A DNA stretch of 64,000 nt from Brevibacillus laterosporus (GTDB lineage Bacteria; Bacillota; Bacilli; Brevibacillales; Brevibacillaceae). A program made the translations under genes and the position numbers. Below, one piece after another: positions 26,318 through 36,199 of this stretch (positions are counted from its first letter, which is position 1; each line of letters opens with the position of its first letter). The notes beneath the pieces are model-generated. The model ran no database searches and was not told the DNA's origin. It saw only the letters and a list, made by a program, of their open reading frames with translations. The stretch covers positions 124,001 to 188,000 of the forward strand of contig NZ_JAUKFY010000006.1 of NCBI RefSeq assembly GCF_030489605.1, given 5' to 3'.

Positions 26318-26837
26318 TTATTCAAATATGTAATTAATATTATCCCAGTTTCTTCCTAAATAATCCATAAGGAAACGCTCACTATCGTCTTCACCTATAT
26401 CTGCTATATCGGTATGTGAACGAAAGCTTTTTAATGCCCGTATGATGTCCTTTCCAACCCCTGGAATAATTGACGCAATTTTCTCGCCTAATCTTGCTAC
26501 TTTATCTGGAACAGCGTGACAAACAATTTCCGCTGCAACAGAACCAGTACCTGCCCCAAACGTCTCTCCCATTTCTGATTTATATTTTTTCCTTAGTTTC
26601 TAGTTTCTTAGCTAAGTCATATACGTTATCGATATCGTCTATTATTAATTTTTGGAGGTTAGAATCAATCTTTACACGGATAATTCCTTCATCCCTTCTT
26701 TTGTCAATTTGGTACGTAATTCTAAAGCCAGCAACATTCATTTTTTGCCATGGACCTTCTGGATCGTAGCCAAACGCTAAAGAGTATGCTTTCATTGCCT
26801 CTGAACTTATTTCAACGCTGTTTTGCTGTCCCCCCAT
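26318..26837 (-). pseudogene. Small protein gene split by a frameshift in an A-run
   Basis: Two adjacent frames, MGGQQNSVEISSEAMKAYSL...KLETKEKI (26580-26837) and MGETFGAGTGSVAAEIVCHA...NINYIFE (26318-26572). At the join, GGAAAAAATAT would read through as KEKYKSEMGETF if one A were missing, joining both parts into a protein of about 172 residues. The second frame has no ribosome site of its own. It is either a recent indel, a sequencing error or slippage. Function unknown. Confidence 0.55.
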
Positions 26838-26947
26838 TTTGTCGAATTATATTAAATGTTTCATCTATTTATAATATATGGATAAAATGAAACGATGTGT
26901 AATATAAAACAGGAAAAGGAGGAATTTTAATCTAGTTAGGAGGAAAT

Positions 26948-27205
26948 ATGCAAAATCAGTATTCAGTATTTATATTTTTTGTTTCAATAAGCCTTTTTAT
27001 AAAACTTACTTCTTTGGTAGATTCATTAGTGAATCATTTCTATCTTGCATCAGTGATTGAATTTTTACTAATCTTAGTAATAATGGGTCTTCTTGATACA
27101 TTTCTAACGAACCTGGTTAGAAACCTTTGTGAAAAATTTAATATCAAGCTCCCCTATCTCTATGTGATCTACATCGTGTTATATGTAATTATTTTCACAA
27201 AATAA
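26948..27205 (+). CDS. 85-aa membrane protein, unknown
   Basis: Has a GGAGGAAAT ribosome site directly before the ATG and three hydrophobic stretches (VFIFFVSISLFIKLTSLV; LASVIEFLLILVIMGLL; YLYVIYIVLYVIIF). It is single-gene and isolated on the plus strand. No family recognised; it could be a small toxin-like or accessory membrane peptide, but nothing in the sequence shows that. Confidence 0.55.
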   Translation: MQNQYSVFIFFVSISLFIKLTSLVDSLVNHFYLASVIEFLLILVIMGLLDTFLTNLVRNLCEKFNIKLPYLYVIYIVLYVIIFTK

Positions 27206-28242
27206 TACATTCTAGAAATGAAAGAACCCCTGTCTTAATTGTATACTTAACGGGCCCGTCTACTTGTCATTTTCAAAGGTACTCAGGTTCACGTTTGCAT
27301 CGCATTGGATTTTATATTCGTTCTTTTCCGTTTTTTTTATATAGATGGATCTCTTGGATTATATTTGTAGTCCCATTTACGTTTTTCTCCCTGTTCGTTC
27401 GCACCTTTAAAACATTCTATCCACTGCTTTTACATAACTAGGACACCGATGAAACGCATTGACACTTTACCAGCTTTTGAAAAGTTGGTTTCTGTCATGC
27501 ATGGCTACTCTTATAGAATCCTTTGACGAGTAAACTGGAGGTTTTGACGAAAAAAGTCCCCGTCACATTTTACTGGCAGGGGCCTGAACTGATCACATCT
27601 TCTACACGTATCCAACAGAAAACCTCATCATAAAAAAGATATATCTTGAGATCACCCATTTGAAATAGAGGGATAAGAAGTAGTGTGCATCGTATTATTG
27701 TCGGTCAGAATCCAGGAGCCTGCTTGCGAACCGGTCTGTACGTACTAATACATATTTATTAACAAGGATATACTTTGCATATTAAACACCAGTTTATAAC
27801 GAGTTTTTCTACAGCTTTTTTCTTGTCTCTTGACCAGCAGCAACCCTTAACTCATTTGCCAATTCCCCGATCCTCACAGCCCTATCCTTTATCCCATTTG
27901 ATTAAAAATAACTTTTATTTATGTAAATGGCTAATAAGTTCATTCTATTATTTCTAGATTCACCGATGTTTCCTCCTTGTCATATTTAGCTATTCCAACC
28001 ATAATACTTTGCAAGAAAATGACTTTCGATCTAAATTATTGAAAAGAAAAATCGTTTCCGTATTTCTTAGGAAACGATTTTCTTCATTTTATCTCAACTC
28101 TGTATTTTTCTATCATTGCATGAATTTGTATCAAATAGGTACATGTTTCGGGTTCCTGACAAGCTTATAACGGGTATGTTCAAACTGGTCGTTAGCAGTT
28201 TTTTAACGATCGAAATGATAAACAGTTTTTGAAATTTTCTTA
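27206..28242. other. Gene-free stretch of about 1 kb
   Basis: No supportable coding region on either strand. A stem with CCCC/GGGG arms lies near 27558-27582, and a clear terminator at 28046-28083 belongs to the collagen-like gene to its right. The AT-rich short frames here have no ribosome sites. It may be an eroded intergenic region. Confidence 0.5.
28046..28083 (-). terminator. Terminator of the first collagen-like gene
   Basis: AAAATCGTTTCC pairs with GGAAACGATTTT around TATTTCTTA. It is almost identical to the hairpin at 29713-29749, indicating that gene and terminator were duplicated together. Confidence 0.7.
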
Positions 28243-29401
<1,159 letters not shown>

Positions 29402-29712
29402 TAAAATTGGTGTATTATACAATATACAGTAAAAAATATCTACGAATTGAAGGAAATCTTCTTTTACATGATTAGGGCTCTATCTCAAATTAACTAAAAC
29501 TAAGTAATTTGCTGCTTTTGTTCCACTGTTAATCACTGTTTGTCATATTTATTAGCTAGACTGTGCCTTTCGGTGTTTCTTCCTTATGCTTAACATGGCA
29601 GCTCAAATATCACAGCTTCTATAAAATAATAGTATTCGTTAAAATATATCATTTTAATTCTTTTATAATCTATGTCAGTTTGATTCCTCTTTTTAAATAA
29701 TGGGTTATAGAA

Positions 29713-29749
29713 GAAAAATCGTTTCCTTATTTCTTAGGAGACGATTTTT
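29713..29749 (-). terminator. Terminator of the second collagen-like gene
   Basis: GAAAAATCGTTTCC pairs with the GGAGACGATTTTTC arm, followed by T's on the minus strand (with one G-T pair). It is about 160 bp after the stop at 29906. The rest of 29386-29905 shows no gene. Confidence 0.65.
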
Positions 29750-29905
29750 CTTGATTTAACCCTTGTTTTAGCTCATGCTGCCATTCATGTCATTTACTAA
29801 GCTAGTAAACTGATAGGTTTTGAGATTTCCAATATCTAAGCGCTTTAGCGTATTTACTAGAATCATATAACGAGATCTGCTAAACTAGCATCTAAAAATT
29901 TTTGA

Positions 29906-31004
<1,099 letters not shown>

Positions 31005-31058
31005 AACAGTACCTTATCTTAAAAAATTGGCAGTTCTCTAAAAAATTCAGCTTTTTTA

Positions 31059-31505
31059 TCAGGTTTCTCCAATGTCCTCAGTCATTTTTTTAAATATAGA
31101 CATTGTGGCAAGAGAGACATGATAGAAAATTAGTGAGCCAACTATATAAACAACATAAGCTTGATAGTTCCATATTTTTTGTAGAATCTCCCCTTTAGTT
31201 AATCCGAAGAAAACCAAAGCTATGACAATACCTGCTGACGAATATAATCCAAGTTGCACTAAATAAAGCTTACTTTTGTTGGATATTCCCATTCTATTTG
31301 TAATAAGATCGATTAAGATCGTGCATGGAATTCCAATAAGCAAGAATATGGGAACAGAATACACTATATAAATGATCACTAGAGTCATAAAAGGAAAATA
31401 ATAGGTATTTGGCTCGCGTGCTATCATTGGAGTATATTCTGATACTGCAAGAACTAGACAAAAAAGCATTGCGGTAACGACCCCAGTAAAGATTCTATGT
31501 AACAT
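31059..31505 (-). CDS. Four-helix membrane protein, unknown
   Basis: 148-aa protein with four membrane segments (IFTGVVTAMLFCLVLAVSEY; YFPFMTLVIIYIVYSVPIFL; LGLYSSAGIVIALVFFGLTK; VVYIVGSLIFYHVSLATMS). AAAGGAGGAAAG lies five bases before the ATG. It is upstream of the collagen genes on the same strand but 110 bp from the second copy and probably independent. Family not recognised. The following 31506-31881 has no gene; it should contain the promoter for the next, plus-strand gene. Confidence 0.65.
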   Translation of the reverse strand: MLHRIFTGVVTAMLFCLVLAVSEYTPMIAREPNTYYFPFMTLVIIYIVYSVPIFLLIGIPCTILIDLITNRMGISNKSKLYLVQLGLYSSAGIVIALVFFGLTKGEILQKIWNYQAYVVYIVGSLIFYHVSLATMSIFKKMTEDIGET

Positions 31506-31881
31506 TGTCTTTCCTCCTTTTTGCTAGCCTGCTAATAGTTCGTATTCATTGATTTGACTAAGGTGAAAAAATTGGTGGTGTAAGGGCTCCCAGTATTTCA
31601 GCATTTCAATCTCTTATGCTCCTCAAATTGTCGCGGGAGTCTCTGTGACTTTTTTTGTTTTTATTTAACAAGTAAACGACATTTCATAAGCCCCAAAATC
31701 TATTTCAAAAAATAAAAGCCCTGCAACACAATAAACTTACTTTTATGATTTTTCGACCATTTCGATACAGGTCTTATACCGAAGGAACTTCAGCTCAAAA
31801 AATAAATCTCACATGTTTAGTTTCATGCATACTAAGTATAGAATATATTGAAAATACTAACACTTATTTAGGAGGATACAT

Positions 31882-32706
31882 ATGCAACATTTCATCTGCA
31901 CTACCTGCGGAGTTCAATATTCTAAAAGCAAGGAAGCCCCGCCTTTTTGCCTGATTTGTATGGAGGAAAGACAATTTGTAAATCCTCTTGGACAGGCGTG
32001 GACAACACTCGGGGAGCTCCAGCAAAATGGGGACTATACGAATGAAATTGCGAAAAAAGAAGACGGATTATTCAGTATTACGACAAAACCAAAGTTTGCT
32101 ATCGGACAGAATGCGTATCTCTTGCAAAGTAATGGTTTTCAGCTTTTATGGGACTGTATTACCTATTTGGATCAATCAACCATTGAACAAATACATATTC
32201 TAGGCGGCATTCAAGCAATTGCTCTTTCTCATCCGCATTATTACTCGACTCAGGTAGAATGGGCTGAAGTCTTTAACGTACCAGTCTATGTTCATGAAGA
32301 TGATAGAGAATGGATTACTCGTCCTAGTGAACATATCGTGTATTGGTCAGGAGAATCTCATAACGTAACCGATCAATTGACTATTCATCGCTTAGGGGGA
32401 CATTTTAAAGGAGGGTCTGTCCTACACTGGAAGGCTGGGAATAACGGAAAAGGCATTCTTTTAACAGGAGACATCATTCAAGTAGTAGCCGACAATTCTT
32501 GGGTGAGCTTTATGTATAGTTATCCAAATTTAATTCCATTGCCAGCTAAAAAAGTAAGAGAAATAGCCGATAAAGTACAGGGTTTACCATTTAACCGTTT
32601 ATATAACGCGTTTCATGGAATCGTTGCCGAGGATGCTGATGAATCCGTACAAAAGTCTGCAAATCGCTATATCAGGGCTTTAGAAGGAAGCTTATTTGAA
32701 ACCTGA
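31882..32706 (+). CDS. Metallo-beta-lactamase-fold protein with N-terminal zinc ribbon
   Basis: 274-aa protein. Residues 5-29 form a rubredoxin-like zinc ribbon (CTTCGVQY ... CLICME). Residues 60-260 are an MBL-fold domain: ALSHPHYYSTQVEWAE in the first metal-motif position, HRLGGHFKGGSVLHWKAG for the next ligand, and LLTGDIIQVV with the bridging aspartate. The usual HxHxDH is reduced to HPHYYS, so one of the two metal sites is probably altered. The ribosome site AGGAGG is six bases upstream of the ATG. Substrate unknown. Confidence 0.85.
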   Translation: MQHFICTTCGVQYSKSKEAPPFCLICMEERQFVNPLGQAWTTLGELQQNGDYTNEIAKKEDGLFSITTKPKFAIGQNAYLLQSNGFQLLWDCITYLDQSTIEQIHILGGIQAIALSHPHYYSTQVEWAEVFNVPVYVHEDDREWITRPSEHIVYWSGESHNVTDQLTIHRLGGHFKGGSVLHWKAGNNGKGILLTGDIIQVVADNSWVSFMYSYPNLIPLPAKKVREIADKVQGLPFNRLYNAFHGIVAEDADESVQKSANRYIRALEGSLFET

Positions 32707-32729
32707 TACATTCATATGAAAAATGCAAT

Positions 32730-32774
32730 ACAAGCAAGACTATTGGGACTGCCAGCCTTGCTTGTTTGTTTTTT
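32730..32774 (+). terminator. Terminator after the MBL-fold gene
   Basis: ACAAGCAAG pairs with CTTGCTTGT over an 18-base loop, followed by TTGTTTTTT. Confidence 0.8.
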
Positions 32775-32859
32775 GGCAAAATGAACCTTAAGCTCTCATA
32801 CATAACACCTAGTGCTTTCCTCTTATTTTGCCTATAATTATGCCTTCATTTAGATGTTA

Positions 32860-33849
32860 CTACAATTTCACTATCGTCCGTCCACGTATCTTCCCCTCTA
32901 ATATTTGAGAAAGCGTCTTAGGCAATTCCTCCAAGGTAATTTCCTTAACCATTTGATCTGTCAAATGCTTTGGTTTCATATCGGATGCTAGACGTTCCCA
33001 TACCATTTTGCGTTGATCCATCGGGCAATAGACGGAATCGATTCCAAGCAGATTCACGCCACGTAAAATGAAGGGATATACACTTGTAGACACATCTGCT
33101 CCACCCGTCAAGCCACTTAGAGCAACAGAACCCCCGTACTTCATGGTCGAAAGGAGATACTCTAATGTTTTCCCCCCAACAGGGTCTACTGCACCAGCCC
33201 AAAGCTGCTGGCGCATTGGCTTGTCGTCCACAGCAACAACCTCATTACGGTGTAAGATATTTGTAGCGCCTAGTTCTTTTAAATAGGCATGCTCACTTTC
33301 TTTTCCTGTACTAGCCGTTACCTCGTATCCATTTTTGGCTAAAATATCAACTGCAACGCTGCCTACACCACCTGTAGAACCAGTCACCAGAACAGGTCCC
33401 TGCTCTTTCGACAAACCATTCTCCTCAAGTCGAATAATAGATAAGGCTGCTGTAAAGCCCGCGGTTCCCAAAATCATTGCTTCCTTCATCGTCAAGCCAT
33501 CGGGTAAGGGTACAACCCATTTAGCTGGAACCCTAGCTACTTCACTAAATCCTCCTGGATGAGATACACCTATTTCGTAGCTCGTAGCGATTACCTGATC
33601 GCCTACTTGATAACGTTCATCCGTAGAGGCTATTACGATTCCCGCCAAATCAATTCCTGGAACCATTGGGTATTTGCGAATGATACGATTCGGAATTGTC
33701 GCCATGCCATCCTTGAAATTAACACTGGAATAGGCAACACGAATTGTCACTCCTCCTCCTGGTAAATCAGCTATAGACCGTTCTTGTATCTGCATGCTGG
33801 ATTGACCATTTACAACATCCAGCACGAGTGCGCGATAGATATCCTGCAT
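32860..33849 (-). CDS. YhdH/YhfP-family quinone oxidoreductase
   Basis: 329-aa zinc-free medium-chain dehydrogenase. N-terminal GGGVTIRVAYSSVNFKDGMA and PMVPGIDLAGIVIAS form the catalytic half. NADPH binding is at VLVTGSTGGVGSVAVDIL (about residues 150-167), and IRGRTIVKL ends the protein. YhdH-type enzymes reduce quinones or alpha,beta-unsaturated carbonyls such as acryloyl-CoA. Single gene, oriented away from its neighbours. Physiological substrate unknown here. Confidence 0.9.
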   Translation of the reverse strand: MQDIYRALVLDVVNGQSSMQIQERSIADLPGGGVTIRVAYSSVNFKDGMATIPNRIIRKYPMVPGIDLAGIVIASTDERYQVGDQVIATSYEIGVSHPGGFSEVARVPAKWVVPLPDGLTMKEAMILGTAGFTAALSIIRLEENGLSKEQGPVLVTGSTGGVGSVAVDILAKNGYEVTASTGKESEHAYLKELGATNILHRNEVVAVDDKPMRQQLWAGAVDPVGGKTLEYLLSTMKYGGSVALSGLTGGADVSTSVYPFILRGVNLLGIDSVYCPMDQRKMVWERLASDMKPKHLTDQMVKEITLEELPKTLSQILEGKIRGRTIVKL

Positions 33850-33992
33850 GAAATCTACTCCTTACATGATTGCTTTCCCTATGAAGTATAAATTGAATTA
33901 CCTTTTGTGAAAAGAAAACATCTAGCAAACTTTTATGTATCCATTCATTTTTTCTAGTTTTTCCAATAAAAATACGATCATTTTTCAAAGCA

Positions 33993-34028
33993 AAAGGACT
34001 CTACCCCAACTAAAGGATAGAGTCCTTT
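33993..34028 (-). terminator. Terminator between symporter and YhdH-like genes
   Basis: AAAGGACTCTA (33993-34003) pairs with TAGAGTCCTTT (34018-34028), five bases after the symporter stop codon on the minus strand. Confidence 0.75.
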
Positions 34029-34033
34029 GATTT

Positions 34034-35236
34034 TTATGCGATGGGTTCCATCTGTTCTACTGGCTGCTGTGCTTTTCCTCCGCCTTTAATACGATCTACT
34101 ATAATTGCAATGGCGCCATCTCCTGTTACGTTACACGCTGTACCAAAACTATCTTGTGCAATGTAAAGAGCAATCATTAATGATGTCAGTGATGGACTAA
34201 ACCCAAGCATTAATTGCAATAAACCAATTGCTGACATTACGGCTCCACCTGGTACTCCTGGGGCAGCCACCATGGTAATGCCCAGCATTAGGATAAATGG
34301 AAACATAATCCCGAAAGTAGTAGGCATTCCATTCAGCATCATTACAGCCATGGCACAGCTAACCAGCGTAATCGTACTGCCGGATAGATGAATGGTTGCA
34401 CACAGGGGAACTACAAAATCTGCAATCTGATCGCTTACTCTGTTTTTCTTCACTTGACGTAGGGTTACAGGTATTGTCGCCGCTGAAGATTGTGTTCCAA
34501 TCGCTGTCATGTATACAGGAAGCATATTCTTCATTAAAGAAATATAGCTTTTACGTCCGAATTGTCCAGCGATAAAATACTGCGCGAGAAGATATAAAAT
34601 ATGCAAAGCAATAATAATGATAAAGACTTTAAAGAATACGGATATAATCAGTTGTACTTGTCCAGCATATGTGAGATTGGTGAACACACACATGATATGC
34701 ACAGGCAATAAAGGTACGATTACAGATGAGATTACTTTTTCAACAATTGTTCTAAGATCAACCATTACTTTGAGGAGAGAATCTCCCTTAAGGGAAGCAG
34801 ACCCCAATCCCAAAGTAAAAGCAAGCACAAGTGCGCTCATAACGCCCATGATTGGCGGGATTTCAATCGTAAAATAAGCCCGAGTTAGCGCTTCCTCTGG
34901 ATTTTTAAAAGCACTGGTTAGCGTCCCAACCTCTAAAATATGCGGGAAAAAGTTGGTGCTTACAAAATAAGCGGCCAAGCCTGCTACAATCGTAGAACCA
35001 TATGCGATTGCTGTCGTTAATCCTAAGAGCTTTCCAGCACCCTTTCCAAGCTCCCCAATACCAGGAGCAATAAATCCGATAATAATTAATGGAATAATAA
35101 AGTTGAGAAAATTACTAAAAATACTGCTAAATGTTGCAAATCCTTTGACGATCCATTCAGGCGAGGTAGAGCCAATAATTATCCCTAAAATGATACCTAG
35201 AATGATTTTGGGTAAAAGACCTAATTTCTTCATCAT
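34034..35236 (-). CDS. Dicarboxylate/amino-acid:cation symporter (DAACS family)
   Basis: 400-aa transporter of the glutamate-transporter fold. About eight helices plus two re-entrant loops are recognisable: AIGTQSSAATIPVTLRQVKK (the serine-rich HP1 loop), then PLCATIHLSGSTITLVSCAM and the HP2-side VAAPGVPGGAVMSAIGLLQ. The cation site region is DSFGTACNVTGDGAIAII. It is close to SstT/YhcL-type members, so it may take up serine/threonine or dicarboxylates with Na+ or H+. An AAGGAAG site precedes an ATG-ATG start. 35237-35644 upstream has no gene. Confidence 0.9.
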   Translation of the reverse strand: MMKKLGLLPKIILGIILGIIIGSTSPEWIVKGFATFSSIFSNFLNFIIPLIIIGFIAPGIGELGKGAGKLLGLTTAIAYGSTIVAGLAAYFVSTNFFPHILEVGTLTSAFKNPEEALTRAYFTIEIPPIMGVMSALVLAFTLGLGSASLKGDSLLKVMVDLRTIVEKVISSVIVPLLPVHIMCVFTNLTYAGQVQLIISVFFKVFIIIIALHILYLLAQYFIAGQFGRKSYISLMKNMLPVYMTAIGTQSSAATIPVTLRQVKKNRVSDQIADFVVPLCATIHLSGSTITLVSCAMAVMMLNGMPTTFGIMFPFILMLGITMVAAPGVPGGAVMSAIGLLQLMLGFSPSLTSLMIALYIAQDSFGTACNVTGDGAIAIIVDRIKGGGKAQQPVEQMEPIA

Positions 35237-35644
35237 TTCACTTCCTTATGTTTCTTGGTGTTGAAGTGTACACGTCAGGTGAACACTATTCCGCCAGGTA
35301 TGGATTACTGTTAACGTACCACAGCAGCTTTATTTTGTCATCCGTAATTTTTATAATATAATTGTTATGAATTTTCCGTTATTGATCGAAAAACCTTGTT
35401 AGTAAGCCTTTTTTAACCGTAACACACAAACACTTCTACATTCTTTATAAAAAAAAGAGGCCGTTTTTCATAAAAATAAATTTTTGTAAGAGTTTTCAAC
35501 ATACAACGGAACGTACGTTTGTTTTTCTCAGGTGGATATTTGTCATTTTTAGATAACTAGCTGAACCAACGTTTTCCGTCCTACAATTGATAATTGCAGG
35601 AAAATCCCTTTTTAATTTCTTTCCTATTCCTGTTAGGCTGACAG

Positions 35645-35676
35645 TAAAAAAAGGCGGTTTGGATTCCGCCTCTTTT
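35645..35676 (-). terminator. Terminator of the fdhF-DUF1641 unit
   Basis: GGCGG/CCGCC stem with flanking A/T arms and TTTTTTT on the minus-strand side, 29 bases after the DUF1641 stop. Confidence 0.85.
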
Positions 35677-35704
35677 ACCCATCCTTCCATTACTTCCCTA
35701 TCTT

Positions 35705-36199
35705 TTATTTCTGCCTCTCTTGCTCTTTGAGATTTTCTCCTATCCCTTTTAGCAAATGTATGCCAAAAGAAATTGCACGATTGATATCAGGGTCTTGCAG
35801 TGCTTTGAACAGATCAAACATACCAATTTTGTTCTCTTTGGCACTGGCTTCTTCTGCTTTTTGTAGACCATGTGTAAGACTTGAGACCAGCTTCTTGGTC
35901 ATCTCTGGCTCTATTTGACCTAGCGCTTCTGTTAATGCCATGACGTTATTAATTGATTTCGTTACATTTGGCTTTACCAACTGCTTAACAGCAATGCCAG
36001 CCATCTTTTCCTTACTTTGAACCATAGATTGCACAGTTTCTAGGACACCCGCTTGGTGCAGCTCATCCAATAGTTTCACGGATTGACGAATACTTTGTGC
36101 ATGCATGGCGATCTCTTCTTTTAATTGAGTAAGTTGTAACTGCTGCTGCTCCTCATTTGTGATGGTTGGTTTAGCTATTTTTGTAATTGGTCTGGCCAT
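35705..36199 (-). CDS. DUF1641 protein, formate dehydrogenase partner (YrhD-like)
   Basis: 164-aa soluble, largely helical protein: polar N-terminus, LLDELHQAGVLETVQSMVQS (residues about 43-62), then VTKSINNVMALTEALGQIEP and a C-terminal DLFKALQDPDINRAISFGIH, the DUF1641 signature. It is the usual companion of cysteine-type formate dehydrogenase in Bacillales (yrhE-yrhD), where it is thought to be an accessory or electron-transfer subunit. Start overlaps the fdhF stop by one base, with GGAGG upstream. Confidence 0.9.
   Translation of the reverse strand: MARPITKIAKPTITNEEQQQLQLTQLKEEIAMHAQSIRQSVKLLDELHQAGVLETVQSMVQSKEKMAGIAVKQLVKPNVTKSINNVMALTEALGQIEPEMTKKLVSSLTHGLQKAEEASAKENKIGMFDLFKALQDPDINRAISFGIHLLKGIGENLKEQERQK

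Noticed and set aside
26948-27205. Toxin of a toxin-antitoxin pair
   Set aside because: A small hydrophobic protein alone is not evidence; no antitoxin ORF or antisense RNA signature is visible.
27775-27957. 60-codon plus-strand ORF in the gene-free region
   Set aside because: No ribosome site, low-complexity hydrophobic/proline content, no neighbour logic.
35496-35690. 64-codon minus-strand ORF after DUF1641
   Set aside because: It runs through the terminator at 35645-35676 and has no ribosome site.
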